A program made the translations under genes and the position numbers. This document shows positions 47,163-61,369 of a DNA stretch of 64,000 nucleotides, in pieces. The notes under the pieces were generated by a model. That model did no database searches and was not told the origin of the DNA. It was given only the letters and a program-made list of their open reading frames with translations. The DNA comes from Flaccisagitta enflata (Eukaryota; Chaetognatha; Sagittoidea; Aphragmophora). How positions within the stretch are numbered: the stretch's first letter is position 1; the number at the start of each line of letters is the position of its first letter. The stretch lies in assembly GCA_965153355.1 (NCBI GenBank), contig OZ231126.1, positions 32,240,001-32,304,000 of the forward strand, read 5' to 3'.

Positions 47163-47419
47163 CCTTCTTTTTGAGTTTCTTTAACTTTCGTTTCAGATTT
47201 AATCTCCTTTAAGAAAAAAAGGAGATTTTCATCTTTCTTCAAATTTTCATCCTCCAAAAATTGCCCCTTAAAAGTTAAACTCAAAACTATTTACTGGAAC
47301 TTCCCCGTCACTTTTGGAAATTTTGGAGGTTTGTCGCTTTGGGGTGTATGTTATGAAAGAAAAGAGCGTCACGAGTGAAGGAACTGAACCAGTTGATTAC
47401 AAGATCGCGACAAAATCGC

Positions 47420-47638
47420 CAACCTGCCCGGCACAGAGGCCCCATCAAGCGTATTACTCCGACCTATCACAAATCCGCCCTTACAAAGTGGTTAATTTGG
47501 AGCCCACAACAAGCGTATTATTCGAATCTATCACTTATCACCCACATATGGCCTTATTCTCTTACACCGGTTATTTGGAGCCCCCCATCTAGCGTTCATC
47601 TCCAATCTATCACCAAACACCCAAATTTGCCTTAATTC
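47420..47638. repeat. ~75-85-bp tandem repeat, first segment
   Basis: Units contain CAAGCGTATTACTCC, CTATCACCAAA and TTTGGAGCCC. The array continues at 50506-50619 and 51818-51850 and is split by two hAT-like insertions (47647-50497 and 50628-51809). Confidence 0.75.
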
Positions 47639-47646
47639 ATCCACAT

Positions 47647-50497
47647 TAGGGCCAACGGTTTTTGCACTGTAATGAGCTGGTGCCCATTCCTGCGAATTTT
47701 TTTCACATACCACATCTACACTATTGAAAACTAACCATTTTAGGACTTTTTAGGCTGATTTAGAGGGGGCGGATTTGATATCTTGACCTGAATTAAGCAG
47801 TGGTGGTGGTTCATTCTTGTTTTTTAGGTCATTTTGAACTCAAAATCGGGCCACTTAAGAAAAAGGACAAAAAATCCATGAGATTGTACAACTAGAGCTC
47901 AAGATCTAACCAGTGGTGCAATCCGCATGTTTCTATCATTTTTTGTTTAGATTTGAGAGCATTTCAAAGATGAAAGAGTGTGAATGGAAGATAGCAGCTT
48001 CAATTTCAGTGGCAATTTTGACATTTTTCACAAATTTCTATATTTTGCGGCTTTGGATGAACCAATCTGCATAAATTGGTGATCAAATTGAAGAGTTTTT
48101 CCTATTCTAACTGATGGTAAAAAAGTTTTTGATCAATATTCCCCCTAAAAAATTTTAAAGACTGTAGAAACAGGTGCAGAAAAGTCGATTTTTTTTTGCA
48201 AATTGGCCAGTTTTGAACAAAAAATTAGGTCACTTCCAATCCATAAAAAGACTTGAAATCCATAAGCAAAATAAAGTACTGCTCAGGAGCTAACCAGTGG
48301 TGCAATCGGCGTGTCAATTCGTTTGTGCGTTCAGATTTTATAGAACTTCAAAGATCAAAAGTAATGTCAAAATGACAGTTTTTGGGTGTTTTAGCCGGTT
48401 TGGCTTCAATTTTGGGCCTTTTTAGTCGCTGCCTAAGCGACTCTATAAGAGGGTGTGCCCCTTGGTCTGTCTGAGTGTCCGTCTGGAACGCGAAAATTTT
48501 GATGACGCGAAATCGACTGAAAAACGGATTTCTGACCATCACAGCTCCTGCCTAGCGTCAGTACAGCCCCCGCCCACACATGTACTGCCCCTGCCCACTC
48601 GCATTACTGCCCTGCCCATCAGCAGCGACTACGGATTGGCCGTGTATCCGGCCTTGTTATCATAGAAATCGATGAAAAAATCCATGAGATTGTAAAACTA
48701 GAGCTCGAGAGCCAACCATTGGTGCAATCCGCATGTTTTCATCTTTATTCGCTGAGATTTGATAGCATTTCAAAGATGGAAGGGTAGGAAGGTCAAAATG
48801 CAGCTTTAACTTCAGTGGCAGTTTAGACCTTTTTAGACATTTATAGTTCGCGGCTTTGGATGGACCAATCTGCATAAATTTGGTGATCAAATCGAAGAGT
48901 GTTTCCTGTTCTAGCTGATGGTAAAAAAATTTTTGATCCATATTCCCCAGAAAAATTTTTAGAGACTGTAGATGCTGGTGCAAAAAAGTTGATCTTTTTG
49001 TAAATTGGGCAATTTTGGATTCAACCACTTCCGATTTCAAAAGAGACCTAAAATCCTGAGCATAATAATCCATGAGAAAAATAAAGTCCTGCTCATGAGC
49101 TAACCAGCGGTGCAATTGGCGTGTCAATACCTTTTTGCATTTAAATTCTATAGAACTTTAAAGATCAAAGGGTATGTTAAAATGATGGCTAAAATACTAG
49201 AAAAATGTCGTTTTGACATACACTTCAATCTTTGAAGTTCTATAAAATCTAAATGCAAAAAAGTATTGACACGCTGGTTAGCTCTTGAGCTGTACTTTAT
49301 TTTGCTCATGGATTTTAGGTCTTTTTTAAAATCGGAAGTGGTTGAATTTTTCATTCAAAATTGCACAATTTACAAAAAGATTGACTTTTATGCACCAGTT
49401 TCTACAGTCTCTAAATTTTTTTTGGGGGAATATCAATCATAAATTTCTTTACCATCAGCTAGAGGAAGAAAAACTCTTCCATTGGATCACCAATTCTATG
49501 CAGATTGGTCCATCCAAAGCCGCCAAATATTGAAATTTGTAAAAAATGTCAAAACTGCCACTGTAGTTAAAGCTGCATTTTGACCTACATACCCTTTTAT
49601 TTTTGAAATGCTCTCAAATCTCAACAAATAAAGATGAAAACATGCGGATTGCATCACTGGTTAGCTCTTGAGCTCTAGTTGTACAATCTCATGGAGTTTT
49701 TCATCGCTTTCCATGCCAGAAAGGCCCAAAATTGAGGCCAAACTGGCCAAAACACCCAAAAACTGTCATTTTGACATACCCTTTGACCTTTGAAGTTCTA
49801 TGAAATCTAAATGCAAAAACGTATTGACATGCCGATTGCACCACTGGTTAGCTCCTGAGCAGGACTTTATTTTTCACATGGATTTTAAGTCTGTTTATGA
49901 ATCGGAAGTGACCTAATTTTTCATCCAAAATTGGCCAATTTGCAAAAAAAAATCGACTTTTTTGCACCTGCTTCTACAGTCTCTAAAATCTTTTGGGGGG
50001 AATATCGATCAAAAACTTTTTTGCCATCAGCTAGAATAGGAAAAACTCTTCAATTTGATCACCAATTTTATGCAGATTGGTTCATCCAAAGCCGCAAAAT
50101 ATAGAAATTTATGAAAAATGTCAAAATTGCCACTGAAATTGAAGCTGCAATTTTCCATTCACACTCTTTCATCTTTGAAATGCTCTCAAATCTAAACAAA
50201 AAATGATAGAAACATGTGGATTGCACCACTGGTTAAATCTTGAGCTCTAGTTTTACAATCTCATGGATTTTTTGTTATATTTCCTATGCAAAGTGGCCCG
50301 ATTTTGAGTTCAAAATGACCTAAAAAACAAGAATGAACCACCACCACCGCTTAATTCAGGTCAAGATATCAAATCCGCCCCCTCTAAATCAGCCTAAAAA
50401 GTTCTATAATGGTTAGTTTTCAATAGTGTAGATGTGGTATGTGCAAAAAATTCACAGGGGGTACCAGCTCATAACAGTGCAAAAACCGTTGGCCCTA
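47647..50497. mobile_element. Giant palindromic hAT-like element, 2.85 kb, 8-bp TSD
   Basis: Ends TAGGGCCAACGG and CCGTTGGCCCTA. Perfect 8-bp duplications ATCCACAT at 47639-47646 and 50498-50505. The whole element is an inverted repeat centred near 49187. Each arm is about 1.3 kb and contains two direct ~530-bp units in the order A-B, so the structure is A-B-B'-A'. Markers include TCCATGAGATTGTACAACTA, GCGGCTTTGGATGAACC and GTAGAAACAGGTGC. The left arm is longer only because of a nested LINE-derived element (48419-48657). No transposase. TAGGG ends and 8-bp duplication indicate hAT. Confidence 0.9.
48419..48657 (-). mobile_element. LINE-derived short element with four leader units
   Basis: Nested in the left arm of the palindromic element; the right arm lacks it. 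Hairpin stem AGTCGCT/AGCGACT. The leader shows four degenerate units (GCTCCTGCC, GCCCCCGCCC, GCCCCTGCCC, GCCCTGCCC), more than other copies, and ends CCGTGTATCCGGCCTTGT. It replaces a short word after GGGCCTT compared with the right arm. Confidence 0.9.
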
Positions 50498-50505
50498 ATC
50501 CACAT

Positions 50506-50619
50506 TAAGGCAAACCTGGGGCCCCCATCAAGCGCATTAGTTCAACCTATCACCAAAATCCGCCCTAACTCACCTACGCAGAGGCTTCTTTGGAGCCCCT
50601 CTTGAACATCAAGTGTATT
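50506..50619. repeat. ~75-85-bp tandem repeat, middle segment
   Basis: Continuation of the 47420-47638 array between the two insertions, with CCCCCATCAAGCGCATTAG, CTATCACCAAAATCCGCCC and TTTGGAGCCCC. Confidence 0.75.
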
Positions 50620-50627
50620 ACTCCAAC

Positions 50628-51809
50628 CATAGGTGTCACGATTTTTTGTTTTTCAGTATCGACCAGGTCGATCCCAAAACAAGTATCTTCTCAGTATCGA
50701 CCATAGGTCGATTTTTTGCTAGTTAGACCTTTCCCAAGTACAAATGCTGTTTACTGTCAGAGTAACATGTTTTAGATACCAACCTGTATCACAAGACTAG
50801 TTATTTGAGATTTTTTACCTTGGCCTTGTAAGTTTGTAGTTAACATGCAACTAAAAAAAAACGACGCACTTTTGGATAACTAATTTTACCTATAACTCCT
50901 ACTAAAACTAATCAAAATCTTAGACCATCTGAAAGTTAAAAGTACTTTCATTTGGCACCCATCTGGTATTGCTATCTTTCTTCGTTTAGAAATGGCATTA
51001 GTTTGAGTGAAAACGTTGCTCATTTCAGCATTGTGACCCATAAATAAAAATGCATTCTAGCAAATTGATGTTTGTCTTTGCAGGGCTCTAGCTTCTAAAC
51101 CGTTTGAGATACAGACTTAGAACTGGTCTAAATTAAAAGATTTTTTAAGAATCTTCCACAATGTTTTCTTTAAAAAATAGTTAAGATTGATTTTTATGTC
51201 TGTTCTATTAACCAATAAAGAGATGCGCTTTTTTTTTTTTAACCGAGTGGCATTTGTAGTTGATACAAAAAAAAAGAGTGAAAAAAGCACTCCTTGGGAG
51301 TGGGAGAAAACTTTAAAATTCTTTTTTTTTTTGGTGTATACTGTATAACAGGCTTTGTCCGTCCATCTGTCGGTCTATCTGTCACTCATGTTGAAAACGA
51401 GAAGACCCGCATTTATGAAACTGCAGTTGTTTCTACCCTTTGTCCAAGCGCATACTCGGAAAGGCATTTTTTTTCTGAAAGGGGTAATATTTTGAATGAA
51501 AAGCAACCTCGATCTCTATAATTTTCTGCGCCTTGTAACTTTTTAAACAAAGAAAATTGTTTTCAATTCGTTCATTATTCTATTTTTGGTTATTCAATGT
51601 CAAAGGAATTCAGTTTTATAACCTTTTTTTTCTTAATTTACTCAGAGATCAGACTAACTAAATTAGTGCTAGCTTCCTTTGCACCAGAAAAAAAGACAAA
51701 AAAAAAATCGACCCGATACATTTGTGCTTTGGTGAATCAGGAAGATTTTTTTGAAATATAGAAAATCGACCAGATTAATCGTCTAGGCGATAGTATCGTG
51801 ACACCTCTG
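50628..51809. mobile_element. hAT-like element, 1.18 kb, 8-bp TSD
   Basis: Ends CATAGGTGTCACGAT and the complement of CAGAGGTGTCACGAT. Perfect 8-bp duplications ACTCCAAC at 50620-50627 and 51810-51817. Subterminal AATCGACC and GGTCGAT words occur at both ends. The interior includes the dispersed repeat (50848-51235) and a LINE-like CTTTGTCCGTCCATCTGTCG patch near 51352. No transposase ORF. Confidence 0.87.
50848..51235 (+). repeat. Dispersed repeat, copy 2
   Basis: Homologous to 37840-38131, in the same order of blocks, with an extra ~70 bp near 51020-51090. It lies inside the hAT-like element, so it is either nested or part of it. Confidence 0.75.
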
Positions 51810-51817
51810 ACTCCAAC

Positions 51818-52195
51818 TAATCACCAAAACAAACACCCAAATCAATTTACACAACCTTTGCAGCTGCAGCTTCAGACTCCGTACTTTTTGGCATCCGCTG
51901 ACGTGCGACTTTTATCGCAAAGGAACACCGTTCAAATGTATTTCAAATTGATGGGAAGCGGATGGACCTTTCACCTTTTAGAACACAAATAAAACGACAA
52001 TGATGAATCAGATAATTTCTTTCCCAAATATCGGATGAAAAGAAAAGAAAAAGAAAAGTTTTTATGCCAGATCGTGTCATAGATATTTTCACATTATCGA
52101 TAGAATAAAGCAATATCTTTGAATCTTACAAAACCATTAGACATTCTTTGGCTACCTAAACTCTGACAGGCGTTAAATTGACAAGTCTATCATTA
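51818..52195. other. End of tandem array, then unassigned DNA
   Basis: The first ~35 bp continue the 75-85-bp array (AATCACCAAAACAAACACCC). The rest shows no gene. Confidence 0.45.
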
Positions 52196-52203
52196 GTCAC
52201 CAT

Positions 52204-52406
52204 CAGAGATTAGGTATCGAGATCCGGCAATCCGTGTAACGGATAGGATACATGGGATAACGGATAACGGATAAATCACCATGAAAACCGATCCTTCCTC
52301 TTCCTCCTCCTCCTCCTCTTCTTCCTCTTCTTTCTTCTCCTTCTCTTCTATTCTTCCAAGATCCTTTGTTTCTTTAAGTCGATCTTATACCGCTTCTGGT
52401 GTGTGT

Positions 52407-52463
<57 letters not shown>

Positions 52464-52927
52464 CTCTCGCTTTTAACAGTGTTTAGGCCAAAGTATGATA
52501 GGTGGAACAATATACTTCTCTCTACCCTAACTGAAATGAATAGAAGAGGGCCTTGTATAGTAAGTATAGTAACTATAGAAAGTGAAGTAAGAATAGTAAG
52601 AATAGTAAGCATAGTAAGTATAGTAAGTATAATAAGTATAGTAAGTATAGTAAGTATAGTAAGTATAGTAAGTATAGTAAGTATAGTAAGTATAGTAAGT
52701 ATAGTAGTATAGTGGTAATGCTGTCTATCTTTCATAACTAGGATTTCCATAAGTCAAATGCAATGAACCTTTTACAAAATCTGTTCCTTTTACTTAGATA
52801 ATGTGTAACCTTATATGATTAACGTCCAGTTATTTAGGGATAACGACCTTAGCATAAAATGGCGGATTTTTACCATATAACGACCTCATAACGGCCGACC
52901 ACTGACGCTCAGTAACGCTAATCTCTG
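52204..52927. mobile_element. hAT-like MITE, 724 bp, 8-bp TSD
   Basis: Short ends CAGAGATTAG and CTAATCTCTG. Perfect 8-bp duplications GTCACCAT at 52196-52203 and 52928-52935. The interior carries AACGGATAACGGATAA near the left, a (CT)n tract (52408-52460), a 9-bp AGTATAGTA array (52556-52708) and TAACGACC motifs near the right. No transposase. Confidence 0.82.
52556..52708. repeat. 9-bp AGTATAGTA minisatellite
   Basis: About 16 units with variants AGAATAGTA and AGCATAGTA. The Ser-Ile-Val frames are repeat translations. Confidence 0.93.
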
Positions 52928-52935
52928 GTCACCAT

Positions 52936-53925
52936 CAACCCATTGCATAACGACTTCTGTAGTAACGCCATTTCCGGTATTCTCCATGGCAACGTAACGC
53001 CATTTTGGCGTCTATATGGCGTTATTTGAGGCGTTATTTTAGTTGTCATTGCTGTCACTTTTTTCTCCATCTTTTTTACTCATTATGGATTTTTTGTGAT
53101 CATTTGAAAAAAAAACCTAAAGATAGTAAGAATGTCATATAATATGTTTATCATTAATAATGATTTTTTTCATTTTTTATAATTCACTTTTCAGTTTACA
53201 ATAATCCATTTTTTTGCATTTTTGACACGATTTTTGGCGGTTTAATACGGTATAAGAGAACGCCACGGAATATCTCTATCAACAGGTTGATTCAGATTTT
53301 GTCAATCAGTTTTTTGATGTTTGTCAATTTCAGGTAGAACAACATACAACTGTTGCTGCCTTATTGGCAGTACTCACCACTGCACTACCCCCACCCCTCC
53401 TTGTGCTTTGGCTGCCTTATTGTTAGTACTCACCACTGCACCACCCCACCTCGCGCAACCACTGCTCCCTACCATTGCTCAACCAATTCACCGCCCCCCC
53501 CTCCCCAAATCCCACACAATGCCAATTTTTTTCAAAACAAGAATTGCGTCACAGAAATGATCGAAAAAAACGATAAAAAAACAAAAAAAAAAAACAAAAC
53601 AAATCAAAAGGCAAAATAATACGAGAAAGAAGAAATGAAAATAGGGAAATCCCATAAAAAGTTGTGTAATGATGTTGTTCAGCTTTTCCGTCTTTCTTTT
53701 CCTTTTGGCGATAAGCAAAACGACTTTTTTATGATAGGAAAAAAAAAAGCCTAAAATGTTAGGAGGTCAGATGTTCCCGTATCATTTTGAAAAAAAAAGA
53801 TATGATTAGGGAAGTGGATGTGGTCTATTTACGAGCGGCTGCCATCACTTCTTCCCCCGCTTCTACTTCCATTCTACAATGCAAATGTCAGTAACTTTCT
53901 CGTGATCCAATTATTTCTCATTCAT
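52936..53925. other. Unassigned DNA
   Basis: GTAACGCCATTT-type words recur at 52965-53030 but no unit is clear. The two ~80-codon plus-strand frames at 53321-53619 are weak. No supported gene. Confidence 0.4.
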
Positions 53926-54214
53926 TTTTTGGATGCTTCCTTGCATCTCTAGAAGAGGGTCTGTCAGTCCGTCCGTCCGTCCACCCGTTACGCCTCTTGG
54001 AAAATCGCATTTCTTGGTTGTTTTTGGCCACGATGAGTCGGTAAGATCGTGTAATGAATCGAAAGATCGATACCTTGAGTCTCTACCGACCGTTATGTCA
54101 GAAATTCAAGCAATCTGTCTGTTCATTCATCTGTCTGTTATCACCCAGAATCAGCGCGAAATTCACGCCTCGCAATGACACAATCAGAAAGCATCGTTGC
54201 CCGGTCGGGCTTGT
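53926..54214 (-). mobile_element. LINE-derived element, GCCC head subfamily
   Basis: Reverse orientation: TTTTTTGGATGCTTCCTTGC with hairpin stem GATGC/GCATC, GTCCGTCCGTCCACCCG, and the end GTTGCCCGGTCGGGCTTGT. The 5' head on the minus strand contains the perfect palindrome GCCCGACCGGGC. Confidence 0.75.
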
Positions 54215-54484
54215 ACATAATTTGTTGCTGGTTAAAAGCTTTCATTGATAACGGGATAGTAAGGTGTTAAATGGATTTTTGATGAGAACCAAATCTAGGT
54301 CTGTAAGCGTGCGCGGCAAATCCCTGAATTCTACAGGATTTTGCCCACTAAAAGCCCACTGCCTGAATGTCTACCAGGTTTATATTCAGTTCAGAAGTCG
54401 AGAATGCGGCTCCATCGATTGCTGTTATTGATCAATTGGTCAATTGGTCGTTGTTTGTCTTCAGTAGTATGAATGAAAACATCT
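54215..54484. other. Unassigned DNA
   Basis: No gene or repeat recognised. Confidence 0.4.
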
Positions 54485-54492
54485 ATTTTCTC

Positions 54493-55304
54493 GAGTCATG
54501 GACAGTCCTGGGGCGGTAGCCATAGTAATTCTATGGAGCCTTCTCAGGTAACTCTCAGGTTATTCTCAGGTAACTCTCAGGTAATTCTCAGGTTATTCTC
54601 AGATTATTCTCAGGTGATTCAAAGGTTGTTTCCAGGATTTTTTTGGTAATTCCAAGGTCATTTTCAAGATTTCAATGGTAATCTTGGGTGTGGAAAGGAT
54701 AAACTGATTATCTACACATTTCATAGTGGGGGGGAAGAAGGAAATTGGCTTGCCGACGTCGACGTCGATGTCGACACATGACAAGATCTTTGTTACATCT
54801 GTTTTCTCATTACTGCCGCCTATGCCGACGTCGACGTCGACGTCGATTCAGGGTATAGTTTTTTATTTTTTAACTTTTTCCTATGCTTTTTACGCCGATG
54901 TCGAGGTCGATGTCGACGCAATGCAAGGTTTTATACAATATTTTATGCGTAAAACTAACGCACGTCGACGTCGACTTAGGGTATAATCTTTTCACTTTTT
55001 AAGTCATTCAAATGCTGCATAAGTCGACGTCGACGTCGACATTGACATCATCATCAACGACATCAACAAAAAAAGTCCATTATCCCCATAAAATGTTTTG
55101 CATGTCGACGTCGATGTCGACGTCAATGTCGACCGTTATCCTAATGTCTTTTTTTTAAGTTGCATATCAATATGAGAATATGAGAATATATGTCACCGAT
55201 GACGACAATGACAACAACAATGACAATGTCGATGTCGACGTCGACAGCGATGTCGACAACAACTCTCAGGTTAATTCACATAGCCCCCTGACTGTCCATG
55301 TCAG
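54493..55304 (+). mobile_element. Seven-block GACGTC TIR element, copy 2
   Basis: Perfect 8-bp duplications ATTTTCTC at 54485-54492 and 55305-55312. Very similar to copy 1 along its whole length, including the 11-bp array, block order and spacers, with small changes inside the blocks (for example a shortened fourth block at about 54961). The similarity implies recent mobility of this subfamily. Confidence 0.92.
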
Positions 55305-55312
55305 ATTTTCTC

Positions 55313-58071
<2,759 letters not shown>

Positions 58072-58080
58072 ATTCGAGAA

Positions 58081-58320
58081 ACAAGGCCGGATACACGGCC
58101 ACCCGAGTTGCGTGCGGATGGGCAAGGGAGTGATCAAAAAGGCTGACCAAGCATTAAGGCTAAAGCGATAATGCAAAAACCGCTATTATATGCCAAAGAG
58201 CTAAGCTCAACCAATGGATGGGCCAAAAAGCTAAGCTCAACCAATGGATGGACCAACGGACCGATGGGCGAAGCGGGTTGTGCAGTTGCGTGCACACGAC
58301 TGAAAATGACATCAAAGAAA
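58081..58320 (+). mobile_element. LINE-derived short element with perfect 9-bp TSD
   Basis: Starts ACAAGGCCGGATACACGGCC and is flanked by perfect 9-bp duplications ATTCGAGAA (58072-58080 and 58321-58329). It includes two GCTAAGCTCAACCAATGGAT units and a 3' hairpin region CAGTTGCGTGCACACGACTG, followed by an A-rich tail to 58320. This copy fixes the 5' boundary of the family. Confidence 0.9.
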
Positions 58321-58329
58321 ATTCGAGAA

Positions 58330-58595
58330 CCACCTTTTAATAAGACAGTCTGAGATTCGAGTAATAAGCACACAAGAGACAATTGAATTCTTAATGATTG
58401 TCTCGCTTGTTTCGTAATCATCGTTCGTTATGAACATTGAATTAATAAATTCGAACAAGCCATTCGAACTACCCACTGTTAACTGCACTGTTAACACCAC
58501 TGTGTACCGCAGCACAGGCTCACGATTGCGATTTATCCTTCTGCGATGTATACACGTGCACTTCTTTGCACAACACAATTTGGTTCGAAGTAACA
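58330..58595. other. Unassigned DNA
   Basis: No gene or repeat is recognised. Confidence 0.4.
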
Positions 58596-58915
58596 CCTTT
58601 CTGCCCCTTTGCCGCAACACGCGACTTTGTTTATAGTGTATAAAGTATCAAGTAACGCCTCTCTGCCCCTTTGCCAAGATATGCGACATTGTTTGTAGTG
58701 TATTCAGTGACACTTCTCTGCCCCTTAGCCAAAACACGAGACTTTGTTTGTAGCGTATTCAGTGACACTTCTCTGCCCCTTTGCACAACACGAGACTTTG
58801 TTTGTAGTGTATTCAGTAACACTTCTCTGCCCCTTTGCACAACACGAGACTTTGTTTGTAGTGTATTCAGTAACACTTCTCTGCCCCTTTGCACAACACG
58901 AGACTTTGTTTACCG
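58596..58915. repeat. 54-bp minisatellite
   Basis: About six units with CTCTGCCCCTTTGCACAACA and CGAGACTTTGTTTGTAGTG. The last three have an exact 54-bp period (CTCTGCCCC at 58771, 58825 and 58879). Because 54 is a multiple of three, frames stay open through the array and give 18-residue repeats; I do not regard these as evidence of coding. Confidence 0.9.
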
Positions 58916-59017
58916 GTTTTAAATGAAACAATTCAGTCAACGGCTCAAAGTCGATGTCGCTCTCAAAAGGAATTTCAATACAAATTGAATTACCACCGGT
59001 TCCAACGAGACTACAAG

Positions 59018-59190
<173 letters not shown>

Positions 59191-59380
59191 TGTTGAACTT
59201 TACTACTTTCCACACAAATTTGCATCCTTAATCTTTTTCCAAATTGAATCAAGTCCGGCTCAACCTGGATATCAACTAAGATCTCAACCTGGAGCTCAAC
59301 TAGAAAAAAAAAGTCTCTTTTTCCAAGGTAGAAGCGATTACAGGTTGATGCGAGGGGGAAAACCCAGGTTTTGATGGAGG

Positions 59381-60035
<655 letters not shown>

Positions 60036-60037
60036 AG

Positions 60038-60039
60038 AC

Positions 60040-60079
<40 letters not shown>

Positions 60080-60085
60080 GGGTGA

Positions 60086-60117
<32 letters not shown>

Positions 60118-60130
60118 AGGAAAGAAAGAA
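60038..60130. repeat. (GAAA)n microsatellite
   Basis: About 90 bp of GAAA with GGGTG and GG interruptions. It abuts the 5' head of the next element. Confidence 0.95.
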
Positions 60131-60132
60131 AA

Positions 60133-60270
60133 ACAAGGCCAAGTAGGCCAATTAGGTGCACTGTGTGGATCAACAATCGTTTGCGCTAGCGAGGGACCGA
60201 GCGACCAACCAACGGACACAGCCAGTTAAAGAGGCGCTTTTTCTGCACAAAGACAGTAAGACGAGCAGAA
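60133..60270 (+). mobile_element. LINE-derived element 5' head, GGCCAAGTAGGCC subfamily
   Basis: ACAAGGCCAAGTAGGCCAAT followed by GACCGAGCGACCAACCAACG. It matches the head of 29424-29704. The 3' hairpin is not recognised and the end is approximate. Confidence 0.55.
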
Positions 60271-60273
60271 TTT

Positions 60274-60277
<4 letters not shown>

Positions 60278-60366
<89 letters not shown>
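60278..60366. repeat. (GA)n microsatellite
   Basis: About 88 bp of pure GA. Confidence 0.98.
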
Positions 60367-60368
<2 letters not shown>

Positions 60369-60540
60369 CGATTGAGGTAAGGAAAACTGGTTTTTTTTTT
60401 AAATCACTTTTTTTTCTTACTCTTCTCCTCTTCTCTGTTCTAATTTCAAGGGAACGACCTGTTCATTTTTTTTCTTGTTTTCTTTTTTATCAACTCGGTG
60501 TTTTTTAAGATTTTGAATACCTCTATCATATTGGCGGTTC

Positions 60541-60735
60541 TTTTTAGTCGCGTGCTACGCGGCTCTACAACCCGCTTTGTCGGTCCGTCGGTCCGTCTAT
60601 CCGTCCGTCTGTTGGTCCGTCACACTTTTTTTGGGTTTTTGCGGTCTTTGGCGTCACTGCTCCTGCCTAAATGATAGAGTGGCCGCAAACATGCCCACCC
60701 GCACGCGACTTGGGTAACCGTGTATCCGGCCTTGT
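60541..60735 (-). mobile_element. LINE-derived short element (reverse)
   Basis: TTTTTAGTCGCGTGCTACGC with stem AGTCGCGT/ACGCGGCT (one G-U type pair), CGGTCCGTCGGTCCGTC tract, GCTCCTGCC leader, and end CCGTGTATCCGGCCTTGT. Confidence 0.9.
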
Positions 60736-60859
60736 TACTTCAAATGTTAATAGCAACTTGTTAACTTGTTTAGTTGTTATGACGGTTTCGCATTTATATT
60801 CATGACTTCACTTCCACCGAAACCACCTATGATCTACTTTTTTAAAAGATTTGGAATTA

Positions 60860-61125
60860 ACAAGGCCACGCAGATTAAGAACTTGTGAATGAACGTTGCT
60901 CAATAATAAATGAATGAATGAATGAATGAATGAATGATTGAATGAATGAATGAATGAATGAATGAATAAATGAATGAATGAATGAATGAATGAATGAATG
61001 AATAAATGAATGAATAAATGAATGAGAGAAGATTGGCGCTGCTAATTTTTTGATGAAAAAATCCTTGAATTTTGTGACTCTTTTGCGTTATCGACCGACT
61101 GTCCGACCTACCGACCTACCGCACG
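60860..61125 (+). mobile_element. LINE-derived element carrying (AATG)n
   Basis: ACAAGGCCACGCAGATTAAG head, a long (AATG)n tract (60908-61025), then ACCGACTGTCCGACCTACCG. It parallels 29424-29704, which has the complementary ATTC repeats inside the element. No 3' hairpin is recognised. Confidence 0.55.
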
Positions 61126-61369
61126 CTTCTCAAATTGGCTTTTTATTGGAAATAGAATGATCTTTGACGAAAACTCCACCGTTGCGGTTGTATTTTGATT
61201 TTATTCCCATGGATTCTGCTTAAAAGTTCCTTCTTTGAGCAAAATTTAGGCCTGAGGGCTTTTTCAATGGGAATACATCTTAAAATGCTTCTGTGTATGT
61301 GAGGTTGTATGGCCTACAGAATTCTAACGTTTTACAGCAGAAGAAGTCTCATTGCAAAACCAACTTTGG

